From Eumeta japonica (Eukaryota > Arthropoda > Insecta > Lepidoptera > Psychidae), in the NCBI GenBank assembly GCA_005406025.1, contig BGZK01000021.1, forward strand, positions 992,001 to 1,056,000: 64,000 nucleotides of DNA, read 5' to 3'. This document shows positions 1 through 12,535 of the stretch, piece by piece. Each line of letters opens with the position of its first letter. The stretch's first letter is position 1. The notes beneath the pieces were generated by a model that did not search any database, was not told the origin of the DNA, and saw only the letters and a program-made list of their open reading frames with translations. A program made the position numbers and the translations under genes.

Positions 1-1156
1 GGAGCAACTGTCTGCTCAAATCATTTCATTTTATATTTGTCAAACTAGACTTAATTGAGAGTCTCTGCAGTATGCCTTCGTCCAGATTTCTTTCAGGATT
101 TTGACACGAACAATTTAAAAATCGGAGACAGTAAACATATTACGAAACGTTTTAAATCTTAAGTATATCCTATCATATATGCATCTTAATAAGTCTTTGG
201 GATTTAGATGTATATATTTACTTAAATCAAATATTTCGTTACGGAGCTTTTGAGTGAAATCTTAAGACGGCTTCTACATGGAACAATGTTGAAAACGCTC
301 CATCCAAACTTTTACATATAATTTTGGTTGTATTCTCCTTGAACCTAAAACAATCGGATTGGAATCTTGATAACGGGCGAATCTATTATGGAGATTTAAT
401 AATTTATTTTTAATTAAATCACTCGTTCCTTGCGAATTTGTAAACACGTTTCGCTATCAAACCCCGGTATACATCCGTGATAGCGGTCGCTAGCGGTTCC
501 CAAGTTTATTGGCCAGCGCTAAGGCTTCGACGACCATCCGCCTTCGATTCGAGATAAAAAAAGCATGGGAGGGGGTGTCTTGACGGTGACATAATAAAAA
601 CTTGCTGCGACACCTGATTGGCTTGATGAATTAAAAAAAAATATTAAAAAAATATACGGCATGGGCTATTCTATCTGAATATATTAATTAAAAATAAACT
701 TAGAATCGAACACCACAACTATCACATTGTTTCAGGTAATTTCTAAGTATAGTACTAATTTTATTAACTATTCAATATTTTGTATTTTTGAGCAAAAAAA
801 AGAGCAAACCCTGCGTTTTTCGCCATTCTTCTCAGGGTAAATCAGTATTCAGAATTAATGATAACGTTATGGGCAAATGAATACAATAATGATGTATATC
901 AATTGTAATTATATTACCCATGAAATAAAGAAATTTTGATTTCATTTCATATTTTGCTCGTACTAAATTCGAAAAATGTGTACACTACTAATATAATGTT
1001 GCTACACAGTTTAATATCTTTTATATATCTCGTACATGTCCGTAATACGTAGACAAAGACATTGATAAAACCACGATGTGACGGTGTGACCAGTCGGTAC
1101 CGTATTTGATTTTGGTCATGGGCGAATCGACACATCAACTTCTATATTAAGTTAGT
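1..1156. other. AT-rich intergenic DNA
   Basis: No gene is recognisable on either strand. A short GC-richer patch lies around 470-560. The short open frame at 947-1138 on the minus strand has no domain or composition signal and is treated as chance. Confidence 0.6.
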
Positions 1157-1400
1157 TTAAAGAGTTCCTTCGTACCTCGGGACTACGTTAAGTTGCCGGT
1201 TCCGGCCTCGACACCTCAGTGGTGACGATGGCGGTCGGAGGCCGTCCCGACTCCCGACCCTCGCTGGCCAGCGCGGTGGCCTTAAAGCCCGAGCACTTCT
1301 TCGTATCTGACACGAAAAGATTGGTCGGAGAGCGCGCCTCGACAAAGGGCCGATCGAAACTTGACACAATAAATTTTCTTTGCTCTTAAAATTTTTAATA
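1157..1400. other. GC-rich block of unknown nature
   Basis: The GC content rises sharply between about 1180 and 1370 compared with the flanks. A minus-strand open frame of 82 codons crosses it, but the translation is Arg/Pro/Ser-rich with no motif, as expected from GC-rich DNA read by chance. It may be a remnant of a mobile element or a regulatory island; I cannot decide from sequence alone. Confidence 0.3.
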
Positions 1401-3017
1401 ATCACTACTAAAATATTTACTGAATATTAATTTTTGTCAACGTCGAAGCGTGCGCGCATTTGTGACCATCGATCGTTTGGTAGGTACTTTGTTGTTGTTG
1501 ATGTTGCCAGGCATCAGGAGAGCTTTGTAAGTCCCCAAAATGTCTGCGCGAGTTGTTTATTATAGAACTTATCTAATAAAAGTAGCATTAATTCGTCTTT
1601 TTTTTTTTAATTCAAAGATAATTTTCTTACAAGAAGAATCGTCAATGTAGTAAAAAAAACATGAGTTCTTCCATTCGATTCCCTCGTTTACACCATCGTT
1701 TACTTTTTATCAAAAAGCGTGCAATTAAACAAATATTTAATATAAAACTGAAGACTAAATTCCATTGTATCTTCGTATATTCAGAACTTTTCAATTTTCG
1801 ATCAACAATTTTAAACCCGTATCGTTTTTACGAAATAATTTAGCCTTTTTTTAGGAGAAAAAGTACAACTGCCCTCATGTAATATAAGCACAAATAATTT
1901 CCTGCATGAAAAAGTCACAAATTTTAGATATTTACGAGTACAAAATCACAATGATTATTTATGTTACATGTAAATACTATATTTTAATGTAAATGTAGTG
2001 TAAATATCGAGTGTATTACGATATAGTTTTTGTATGTTTTTATATTTTTGTGTAGTTGGTCGTTATTCACAAACACTGCATCCAATCGCTCTGAATGATG
2101 CATGTGGAGGCCTGCATCCACGCTATTGCACTCAGAGATAGGAAACTAACGATTTTCACATGATAAAGACATTCGTGAGCCACGCGTCCGGAATTTCGAC
2201 TTATTCTATCGGCGCCACTGTGAAGTCGTTTACCATTATAATAGAGTCATTGTTGTTTTGATTGCGTACGTGCCGGCGTTTGTGGGCCGGCACACTAGCG
2301 ACAACGCATTTATATTTCCTCCTTTTTCAGTTTTATAATTAGAAATTTTGAGAAATATTTAAATTGCAAAATCGTCCATGGCATGTTTTGTGCTAGATTT
2401 CAGTTGAATAACATATCTTATTCGGTTTTGTAACGACAAATTTGTTGAAAGTAGAAAATTAATGATTATAGGCATTGTATGCAATTTTCCTAAGGGAATT
2501 ATTTGTTTTTTTCCTTTTTATTAAATACTAGTCTTTTCATTTCGATATATTATGTAATTATATAAAATAAAAACAGTCAATTCCTTTGTGTCAACGTTTC
2601 CAATATAAAAGTGTTGTTATTAACAATATTGTGATGTCGTACATTGAAAATTTTATTTCAGATGTCACGATTTATTATTGTCTTATACAATAACCTTTAT
2701 TGAAAACAGGTCCCAACAAAAGAAAATGAAACAGTAAAAGGCAACACAAACTAGAGAGTTAGAAATTGTAAGGAGCATTGTACGCTCGGTTTATAAAGAT
2801 GGCATATAAGGGCAACATTACGGCTGAATGCAAGAAAATAATTTAAAAAATAGCTAGCAATCAGAGATAGGTTTATATGTAAGTAAACGAATAATTATTA
2901 TGTTATATTTCAAGCATTGTCTAGTAAGTAATATTTGGAGAAGCATATTACATATTAATATGCATAATACTATTTATGCATAAATTACAGTACGCTAAAT
3001 AAAAGCAAAAAGTTAAA
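1401..3017. other. AT-rich intergenic DNA with a GC-rich hairpin
   Basis: No coding region is supported. Around 2080-2310 the sequence is less AT-rich and contains an 8-bp inverted repeat (gtgccggc at 2270-2277, gccggcac at 2286-2293) with an 8-nt loop. The rest is ordinary AT-rich sequence. Confidence 0.5.
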
Positions 3018-3078
3018 TACATACACACACATATATGTGTGTATGTGTATATATATATATATGTATGTATATACACAT
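3018..3078. repeat. AC/AT/GT compound microsatellite
   Basis: An (AC)n run passes into (AT)n, (GT)n and then (TA)n/(TATG)n. The 5' half is self-complementary, so the tract can fold on itself. Such arrays are common and length-variable. Confidence 0.9.
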
Positions 3079-4117
3079 AAAATTATATAGATTGGTATTT
3101 CTGAAACGGATGTAATGATTTCGGAGAAAATTTTGTTTCTTCTCTGGAAGACACATATATATAGATAGACGTTACTTTATAGCACTATTTCGTAGAATTT
3201 TGAATTAATTGTATAGTGGCTATGCCTATTGAATGTAGCGAAAAACCTGTAGGTTTAACGTATTATTCTGAACAACAGATGGCGCTACATGGTACAATAG
3301 ACGAAAGGCACTACATGATATTATTAACCCGAGAATGAGTACTAGAGACATTTTTGCATATTATCCACTATACTTGTATTACGTATCTAAATATTTGTTA
3401 CTGCAACCGAACGTAAGTGAGTTATGAATGAAAAGTTATCATATTTCTGCGACAAACACGAACGCCGTCGAGAAAAGTTTGATTGGCTATATACATAACT
3501 GTTCATTAGAGCGAAATCGTATATATAAATTTATATATATTTATATGCATATAAATTTGCATATAAATGCATATAAATGTATATTTATATGCATATACAT
3601 ATTCCAAAGTTATAACAATACACGTATCTATGAAACATGTTTATTCCATTATTTAAAATTGATAGTGTATAGTGTGCCAGAGCTTAACTTGTTCTCCTTT
3701 AAAAATGACGTCTCAATCGAATACGTGTCCGAAACCGTCTGTCTAATAGCTTGTAACACTTTATTTTAATTTCTTATTTGTACGTTCACTTATCAAATTG
3801 TAATATAACATGAAATTGAAAGTCGACGGAGCTGCGGGGGGATACAGAAGGAACTCGATTAACATGTAACGAGATCCGGTTCTGACGTTACGGAACCGAT
3901 TGTCTTGTTTATTCGATTACGTTGAATTAATTTAATGTTATAGTACGTTTATTTAAAGTAACGACTTTTTATTACTTTAGATAAACGTACGGATAAACGA
4001 ATATAACAAAAGATTGGTTGCAGTCTTTGGAAATTTTGTAACAAAAAACTCCACGTATATAAAAGGTAAATACCTATTAGGTATGTCTGTTCAATAGCTT
4101 CGTAATGTAGTTCACTA
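3079..4117. other. Intergenic DNA with AT-palindromic low complexity
   Basis: Between about 3519 and 3605 there is a run of ATATAAAT/ATGCAT-type words, mostly self-complementary. Near 3280 a short stretch with 'cagatggcgctac' resembles ends of lepidopteran repeats. The 113-codon open frame at 3428-3769 crosses the low-complexity run and is not considered a gene. Confidence 0.5.
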
Positions 4118-4144
4118 TGTGTGTGTGTGTGTGTGTGTGTGTGT
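4118..4144. repeat. (GT)n microsatellite
   Basis: An essentially pure GT dinucleotide run of about 27 bases. Confidence 0.95.
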
Positions 4145-6600
4145 ATAGTTAACAAATATATAATTCAAATCCTTCGTTATATATAGATATAAATAATATC
4201 GAAGTATCTGTACATGATTTCAAATTAACTGCGTTTTTAAGCCTGTGTTATTTATACGTATCAAGCGCCTAACACATCTTTTAAATTATTCTGCCTGTCT
4301 TTGTCCGGGTTAACCTAAACGACTAAACCGATCCCGATGGGACTTTCATCAGTATGTCGAGGAATTGATTGGGCCGTATATAAAGCGCTTTTTATCTCGG
4401 AAATCTTAATGGTTCCAGCGTTAAAATTGAAAACCGTTTAAAAATTTAATTCGATCGAAATTATATAAAACGTGAAACCAGGATCGAGAACGAGAGTGGA
4501 ATCAATATTGATCGAGATTAAGGCAGGATTAGAATCGGAATCGTGGATGAACAAAATATGTGGAAATTTTATATGCACACGGGCGTAGCTGCGGGCGATT
4601 GTTGGTATAAAAAATAATAATCTCATATTGACATGTGTTCTTCCTTAATCAATGCTCTATCTTCTTTGAGAAGGAGAGTGAAATGCGATCAATCAAGATA
4701 GCTAGGAATAAAAACGCTGCTGTGGTATTCAAGAAGCGTGTCTCATAGAGTTGACGTCATTATCCGTTTGTATCTCGTAAGACATTACATATCTTTGATG
4801 ATTTATAACTCCATTGTTTATTCACCGATTTTAATGTTTACAGAATTGTTATCATATGGAAACGATAGTAGAAATTTCGTCTCCATAGCTGACTATAAAA
4901 TATCATAAGAAGACATTCTATGATACAACGTCATTGCATATTCAATCAAATATATAAAACACCCTGAACACAGAAAGCAAATGTGTAAGCAATTAGATCC
5001 TTTGGCGAAATTAACACATTATATCTTAAGCTAGTATTTTTCGTGACTTTGCATTTTTGTCCTAAGGTTCTTCTTAATATTTTTTTTTTAAATTTTTAAC
5101 CTCTAATTTTGTACCTCAACTCGTTCGTTTGCATTGAGGTGTCCTCCTTAAGGACCGTCTAAAAGGACATTTCTTGCAATACTGATTTTACATGCAGTAT
5201 GTAGGATGACGTAATCTTGCAAATACTGCTGAACCGATTTAGATGAATCTCAATAGGTACATTTAATAGACTTCAGTTAGTTTAAAAAGTTGTACATTAA
5301 TTACAAACACAACAAGAAAACGTGCCGGAGATATTATTTTGTTGTATCAAGTGTTAATCAATCATGCCTCCGGAAGTTAAACCTAACACAATAATTTTAT
5401 TTCATATCGAGTGAAACGCTCTTGTTAGAAAACGAACTTTGTGATGTTTTTTGTATGTGTTGTTGTTGTATATTTATTACAAAGAAATATATTACCTATA
5501 TTATTTTTTCATATCACATCCATTTTTTTTGTGACAGATAGGTACATATTTATTTATTTATACCTCATTTCTGTAATTTTGTTTGAGTAACTTGACTTCG
5601 ACAAAAAAATACTCTCATATTGGACTAATTTCAATTCATTAACGTTTGTTAGATTTTAAATTAATTATGCCCGCGTATGCGTGGAAAACAGAAGTGTTTT
5701 ATAGGTTTTTTTTTTTGTAAAATATAATTTATTATGAAATAAATACTAATAATATAAATACTTAGTAATCTAAATAAACTTACTTTTATATACTTTAGGT
5801 ATTTCCTGTACTTTTTTATTTCCTAAATTGAAAACATATAATTTATTTGTATCGAGGCCTCTATGCATATTTTTTAATGGGCCCATTTCGGTCGCCTGCC
5901 GTTGATCGCTGGTTGTTATTTTAAAGATAAAAATGCTCATTGTGGAATATCCTTAGAAGATAAACGTATACTGTTGTGGTGTTTTTAGTAAGTCTTTTTA
6001 AGATCTACAATTATGTACTCCATTAATTTGATTTATCTCTTATGATTTACTTAGCATATGCCATTTAAGCGTTCCAAAAGTGTATTTTTTCCGATTTCAT
6101 TGACCATCATCCTCATTGATTATTTCGTACATTACTTTATGTAACTAAATATGTAACTTAGCCAGATAACATAGTTATAAATTATAAAAAAAAAACACTT
6201 AATTGGGATAAGTAATTCTTGCATGAAAATGAAATAAACTGATAGACAGAGAGAGTTTGAGTTTTATAATGATTATGAATGTTTTTGATTTATATCAATT
6301 AAAATTATATTTACATATTTTATCTGTTTGCTATACGTTGTATGTTATAGAAGATTACATTTCAAGGCGGCGACATTGTAATTCTCTTGGTTTTTCCCAG
6401 TTAATTCTGAACATTGGCGAGTTCGTAAAAATAAATATATGTAATCTCGTTGATAAATACCATCGATATATCAATAAATACATCAATGGTAATACGCGAT
6501 ATAATAACGCAAAAGGATACAAAAAAAAATCATATGCTTATTGTTAGTATTATCGATATAAATACACTTATATAGAAGATTAATATTTTTTTAAAAACTA
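4145..6600. other. Intergenic DNA with decayed repeats
   Basis: No gene found. About 4290-4400 contains wording typical of decayed insect repeats ('aaccgatcccgatgggact'). About 4480-4590 carries GATTCC-type words (as reverse complement) followed by a 'gcgtagctgcgggcg' tail, linking it to the repeat family seen at 15171 and 23760. Around 5210-5250 'gctgaaccgatttagatga' is another common repeat phrase. The remainder is AT-rich and featureless to me. Confidence 0.45.
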
Positions 6601-6760
6601 AAATTAAATGTTACGCGGAGCTTACCACAATACATCAGTAAAAACCGCATTTAGTTCGCTTTTGCAGTTTCTGAGATTAGCGTGCACAAACGCACAAGAC
6701 AGACGGACAAACAATCAAAAATTCTAAAAACTATTTTTATGATTTCTATAGCATAAGTAC
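6601..6760. repeat. Decayed mobile-element tail
   Basis: The stretch around 6660-6730 reads 'tttctgagattagcgtg' followed by 'gacagacggacaaacaa' and an AT-rich end. This wording is a recurring 3' tail of dispersed lepidopteran repeats. Only the tail is recognisable and the family is not assigned. Confidence 0.4.
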
Positions 6761-7282
6761 AACATGTATAGTTTATTTTTTTTTGAAATATTAATTGATC
6801 TACAAACACGGCTCCTTTACGATATTATCACATGTACATACAGACATGTCATGAAAATGTTTGAATGATCCAGACAATTTTATGTTGTACAACATCATAA
6901 ATTAATTCATCTATCTCAACGTTGAAAATTTACATCGATATCAAAGAAAGGTATAATTGAAACATTCCGGTTTACCTGTACGCCACCAAGATAAATCTTA
7001 GGTTCCTTATATATGTTAATATAATGTATGAGACTCTTATTAGTTATGATTACATACCTATTGGTTTCACATTGCTTTTGCTGTTTTATTTGCGAATGGG
7101 ACAATATTGGGACAAAAAAAGTTACTAAAGCGTGGCCCAAACGTGAATCATTTACTCCGGGACATATAAATGTTAAAAGCTATCCTTTTACCACCGTTGC
7201 GAATAAGACTCATGAAAATTTTTGGAAAAGCTGTGGTTAAACATGGTAGTAAGTATTAATACCTATATGAAAGAGAAATTTG

Positions 7283-7322
7283 CTAAGTTTTATCGCAATT
7301 TATAAATTGTGATAAAACTTAG
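7283..7322. repeat. 40-bp near-perfect palindrome
   Basis: Arms 7283-7302 and 7303-7322 are reverse complements with one mismatch (a G:U pair in RNA) and no spacer. A partial, degraded repeat of the right arm follows at about 7323-7345. It may be a fold-back relic of a mobile element. Confidence 0.85.
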
Positions 7323-8550
7323 ATAAATTATAAATTATGATAAAAATTTACTGTATTATACTCATTATCATGACGGAAAATTAGGTACTCATTACAAAAT
7401 GATTTTTCTTATTATTTTAAATGATTATATTCGCACTTAATGGTCAAGAAAATTGTAGAATATTTTGTATGTATATTCGATATTAAAAGACAGATAAATT
7501 TAACTATTGTAAAACTAAAATGAAAATGTCAATATTGTAATTGCTAAATTTCGGAAATTGATTAGAAATCAATATAATACGTTATTTGTATGCATAAACT
7601 TCGCATGACTTCTTTTTCCATTCAATTTCAATAAATGGCATAGCACGTAATTTGAAATGCAGTATCATTATTTCTGTATCAATTTTGACGGATTTTTCGC
7701 ATATATATTTAGTCTATAAAATTACGCATAATGTATTTGGTAAAACATTGAAATTATTGCTATCCTTCGTTTTAGTATATTGTGGCATTAGCCGTTTGAA
7801 CGGCGACCACAAACTGGACACTTTGTAGGTTTGATCCGCCACTCACCAAGTGGGCTCATAACGACGACGCACGCGGGCCACCATTGGTCATACTTGGCCA
7901 AGTTTCGTAGGTAGTGAAAACGGGTGGAGGTTTATCGTCAGTTCACGTCCGATGACTTAACCTAGCCGTTTCGTCTGACCGTAGGTATATACTATATTAA
8001 TGCCTGCTACATTTACGATTTCGCCCGTTCGAGTTTAAGGAAAATATTTTCGAATCATAGATATTTTAAAAACTAGTTAGTTTACGTCCGCACGCAGCTA
8101 TATTAACTTCGGGACTATAATTCGGAATAAGGTTCCGTATGATTTCGGTCCGGTTTCTCAATCCACATGCAGATAACAAACCTAACGCGCACAAAATCGG
8201 ATGTTCCTAGAGAGGCCTTGCACTCTCTACAGCATAGCTTTTTTCATAGTCCTCATGAGTGTAACATTTCCAGCCGTGTATCGGTCGGCGAGGACGTTGC
8301 GTCCCTCGTGACGTACGCAACAGAACTGGTGAGAGGATCGAATCGCCTCGCTGTCTGGGTCGGGTCTATGTCGATCATGGAAATCGTGATCATGATCGAG
8401 ATTTACAGAATTCAGAGTGAATCAGGACATCTAGATCTCTCCGATACCATACGAGCAAAAGCGTATGCGTACCTACAGGCAATTGTAAAACTGCAAGTGA
8501 TATAAAAGCAGGCGCTGGAAAAATAAATACAACGTAAAATTTTAAGCTCT
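7323..8550. other. Intergenic DNA with a GC-richer island
   Basis: No gene is recognisable. Between about 7780 and 7980 the composition is clearly richer in GC and free of simple repeats, so a regulatory island is possible. The 112-codon open frame at 8167-8505 has no recognisable domain and includes GATC/GATTCC-like words, so it is not called as a gene. Confidence 0.4.
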
Positions 8551-8587
8551 AATTCGTCACAGTATTAACGTAATACTGTGACGAATT
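8551..8587. repeat. Perfect 17-bp inverted repeat (hairpin)
   Basis: Arms 8551-8567 and 8571-8587 are exact reverse complements separated by three bases (acg). Too short for a canonical pre-miRNA. It may be the product of a small palindromic duplication or the end pair of a lost element. Confidence 0.95.
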
Positions 8588-8763
8588 TGTCGTAATAGAC
8601 TAATATGTATATTTAAATTATGGTATAGCCTTTACTACTTTTTACTTGCGGCTTTGTATGCGTCAATATAGAACGGATTCTTCAATCTTTATAACGATCA
8701 ATGACTACCAACCATGATCTCTATTCCGTCATAGTCTCGGTTCCGCTTGTGGTAGCACACTCG

Positions 8764-9124
8764 ATTCCAATCTCTTATCCTTTCTTAATTCCAATCTCCA
8801 GTTCTTTCTTTATTCCAATCTCCAATCCTCTCTTAATTCCAATCTCCAATCCTCTCTTAATTGCAATCTCCAATCCTATCTTAATTCCAATCTCCAATCC
8901 TATCTTAATTCCAATCTCCAATCCTTTCTTAATTCCAATCTCTTATCCTTTCTTAATTCCAATCTCCAGTCCTTTCTTTTTTCCAATCTCTTATCCTTTC
9001 TTAATTTCAATCTCCAGTCCTTTCTTTTTTCCAATCTCCAATCCTCTCTTAATTCCAATCTCCAATCCTTTCTTTATTCCAATCTCCCAATCCTCCCTTA
9101 ATTCCAATCTTCAATCCTTTCTTA
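8764..9124. repeat. 24-bp minisatellite, 15 units
   Basis: Fifteen head-to-tail units of about 24 bp follow the pattern attccaatctccaatccttt plus ctta; one unit (the fourteenth) is 25 bp. Units fall into subtypes by their central bases ('ttatcc', 'cagtcc', 'aatcct'). A ttatcc unit followed by a cag-type unit recurs at units 1-2, 8-9 and 10-11, implying duplication of 48-bp dimers. Because 24 is divisible by three the array gives a 205-codon open frame (8701-9318) with an octapeptide repeat. The 25-bp unit breaks the octapeptide frame, and flanks are non-coding-like, so protein coding is unlikely. Confidence 0.95.
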
Positions 9125-9360
9125 ATCCCAATCCTCTCTCGATTCCGATTCCGCTCTCAACCTTGATCACGATTCCGTCCCTGATTCAATTTCGGTCCAA
9201 TTATCTTAGAGGAAGGAATACTCGCACACCCAAAACACACACACCTACTGCCGTAAATAGTTTTATTATGAATCAGTCTCATTCTCGATCTTGGTCCCGA
9301 TTCCGATACTGCTCGTGATTCCAATCCCCGAGCGGCATTGATCGATATTGACAGATCGGT
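9125..9360. repeat. GATTCC-type degenerate repeat flank
   Basis: Words such as 'gattccgattccg', 'gatcacgattccgtcc' and 'cgattccgatactgctcg' follow the minisatellite directly. The same style of short-period repeat recurs at 15230, 23765, 41395 and 44995, so the minisatellite probably expanded inside a member of this dispersed family. Confidence 0.6.
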
Positions 9361-10393
9361 CTAAAAAAGTAGGTAACTCGTTATATGCTCCCACAAGCAA
9401 AGACACAGGCAAAAGATTGCTTTCGAAATAATGCACTAAAATTGTTACTGCTAAGTCTCTAGGTTATCCATGGTAAACTACCGTAAACTGAAATGTAGGT
9501 ATATAACCTCTTTGCATAAAAATAAAACAATCATGCGGATCGGACTAAAGATTCCTGAATTAGTGTATAAACGCCCAAAGGGACAGACAGGCTTGCTGGG
9601 AGACGTGATTTTTTATGATAAATAAGAAAAAAAGACTTAATTAGCAACTCAAAACTGGACTTGGGGAAAAGAGTTTAACAAGAATTTTTGAATATTAGGT
9701 ATGTTAATACGTATTATTTTTTATTTCTTACTATTATTCTAATGAGTGCTTAGCATTCTACTCGATTAATTCAAAAGTTTCAAGTGCCTTCTTTTGAGGA
9801 TTTCCATTATTTAAAAAATTCAAAGTTATGTTATAGGTAATTATATGCAGAAAATATACGAATTTCCAAAATACACTCACTCATAAGCAGACAGTAATGT
9901 GATCACGATGAAGTCTAGATATACAACTAGGTAATAGATAAGTGTTTCAGTTTTTGTCACTTTATTGAATTACATATTTCGTTGAACGCTCTTTGTACTA
10001 CCATCACTGTTCGAATCTTAATAATCTTTTCACAGCTTTCATATAACGTATACTGTCATATAAATAATTCAAAATATCTCTAACTCATTAATAGCAAAAC
10101 CTTAATAGGTTCTATAGCCGCATTTGAAAAGTGGAACTAAATTAGCGTGCGCAGGATAATACACGTCACGTCCGTTTGCAACTGCCGGATGTGCGCGACG
10201 TCGGCAAAGGAGGAAAATCGCAGCATCCGGTTCGTTGACCGGGAAAACTGTTCAGGGAGCGATAGCTATCTAAAATTTCAAATTATACGGAAAATCATTG
10301 ACGCAACGATACACTGTAGTGTGATTGATGTATTCAAATCGAACGTGCTTTGATCGACAGTGAATCGCATTTGCATATGAAGGGTTCTTCCGT

Positions 10394-10395
<2 letters not shown>
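9361..10395. other. AT-rich intergenic DNA
   Basis: Nothing recognisable on either strand. The short open frame at 10147-10353 lies in slightly GC-richer DNA but has no domain. Confidence 0.6.

Positions 10396-10451
<56 letters not shown>
10396..10451. repeat. (AT)n microsatellite, about 56 bp
   Basis: An uninterrupted alternating AT tract. Confidence 0.97.
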
Positions 10452-10456
<5 letters not shown>

Positions 10457-10908
10457 TACGACATAGTACCAATGTATACGGAATACTTAAAATAGCACTA
10501 ATACGTAAATTTAAAAAAAAGATAAAGATTGCAAGTAATTGTAAAAAGCTCCGTACTTATATTGTAATAAGTTATTATATGCCTTTCTGTTTTACTATAG
10601 CTTCGATAGCGACAAAAAGGTGTAATTTAATTCATCTAACAGTAACTGACTGATTTATGAATATGTACGTAATAATTGTTAATAAACTGAAAATCGTAAT
10701 GATATAAGTATTGTGAATTAAACAGACACTTAACCATGGAAAGTAATTCTAATAGTTGTGGGGTATTGATTTGTGAATAGCTATAGTTGTAATGAGCAAA
10801 TACATAGCAAGGCGCAAACACGAACGCACAACTAATTCTTACGAAGGGTGATCCGTCACTGTCGGGCACTACAAGCAGTAGCGCCACTTGTCCCAATTAA
10901 GTAAGCTG
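10452..10908. other. AT-rich intergenic DNA
   Basis: No gene or repeat recognised. A minus-strand open frame (10636-10896) lacks features of a protein gene. Confidence 0.55.
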
Positions 10909-11061
10909 AATAGAAGCCTTCTTATATGTTGTAGACGCTACCTCTACATATGTTTCTCTATGGTCTTTTATTGTTTTTTTCAACTTAAGAGGACCCTTCT
11001 TATATGTTTTAGATGCCACCTCTATATATGCATCTCTGCTCTCTTTCTTATTGTTTTTTTT
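10909..11061 (+). repeat. Two-copy tandem duplication, 78-bp period
   Basis: The segment with 'cttcttatatgttgtag' starting at 10918 recurs at 10996 as 'cttcttatatgttttag'. Both copies continue with a near-identical Thr/Leu-codon-like stretch and end in a T run after 'ttattg'. The copies have diverged by scattered substitutions. An open frame of 121 codons spans them but shows no domain. Confidence 0.85.
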
Positions 11062-12535
11062 TATAAAGAAAGGATTTTTCAGGGATTTTTATTTCAGAAA
11101 AGTGTACAATCTATACACAGATACGATAACGATTTGAAATGGAAGCAACACAAAACTTTTTTCATTACGTTTCAGATGGAATTGTATAAATACAAACGGC
11201 CATTTTTTTTTTATTTTGAGGTGAAACACCAAAAAGCGATCTGTCTTGAGTAACATTTTTAATGCACCGCACCATAAATGTGGAAATAAAACAGCTAGTT
11301 TTGAATGTCTGTTCTGTTACTGGTAGATCTGTCACTGAAAGATATAGGGACTATATTTTGAGAGCTTATTAGTTGTTGCACGTGACGAGTAGTGTTAGAT
11401 GCTTAAATATCAAACTTAAAATAACATTGCAAAAATCAAATATTCATTTTTCATTCTATTTATTAAAATAACAAGCATTAAATACAAACGGATATGACAA
11501 AATACATAACTTGAATCGACAACCTAAATACTGTAATTTAACACAGCGAAAAAAAGTTGTTTTTTCACTGCTATCACATTACAGTAAATTATTTACAATA
11601 AAATTAATTACAGTAAATCACAATAAAATGCAACTCGCTGAACAAGAAACAATGAAGGTATTATTACGCTAAACTCATTTTTTTTTATAAATAGACAGGA
11701 AATTGGAAAATATGTCGAGTTCGTTTTAAAACTGATTACGATAAGCATAGGTTCCTCTGAAAATAGTAACTTTACGAATATGGCACAAGAGGATGTAAAA
11801 CATGTTAGAACGTGAGTAGATGCTTAGAAATTTAAATAATATTTTGTTTAGAAGACTCTCCGAATCAATGTGATAATCTACAATTTTGTAAGGAATATAG
11901 TACTTAAGTGAATACGTCTTATGGAGGTTCAGGGGGTGGTGATGATTAAGAGGTTAAGACCGTCGTCTTCGAACTGGAACGCACCGATCGTAACTGCGGA
12001 CGAATTAATTAATGAATTATTAAGTACCTGGGCGACTGAGCTTCGCTATTTGAGTTACGAATCGATAGAATTAAAATCGATTACTCGTTCTATAAAATCG
12101 ATGTTTTTGAGAGGCATCTGTTGGAGAACTTTTGAAACAACGAAAAATTAAATAGAAATTCCCATTTCTTTGTCATTCTTATTTATGTATAACGAAATGA
12201 GAGAATAGAAAAAAGCGGCCTAGTGAGAATTAGACTCGCACACGGATCGTACAAAATGGAACAAAAAAAACGCCTAAAGTCACGTTGCTCTTATAAGGGA
12301 CAAACTTAACTTTGCCGTTGGAAAATGTTATCCTCATACATCGATACAGGTCGCACTCATTTTACTAATTGCAAACCGGTTAATAATGGCAAGAAAAAAT
12401 ATTTTTTACTCGTATTTTATTCTCATTATTTCTTATTATAGCGAACATGTAAATACATAGCTCTTTGTAAATTTCAAGTAATGACTACCACAGGCTGTGT
12501 TTTTTGAACCTATTACGGTTTAAAAAATACACCCT
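11062..12535. other. AT-rich intergenic DNA
   Basis: No coding region is supported. The 76-codon open frame at 11921-12151 has no recognised motif. Confidence 0.55.

Noticed and set aside
8551..8587. microRNA precursor
   Set aside because: The stem is only 17 bp, too short for a canonical hairpin, and there is no expression evidence.
8764..9124. CRISPR-like array
   Set aside because: Units are contiguous with no unique spacers, and the genome is eukaryotic.
8701..9318. 205-codon open frame with octapeptide repeats as a repeat-protein gene
   Set aside because: The frame follows from a 24-bp tandem repeat; a 25-bp unit breaks the octapeptide frame, and there is no signal peptide, splice or promoter evidence.
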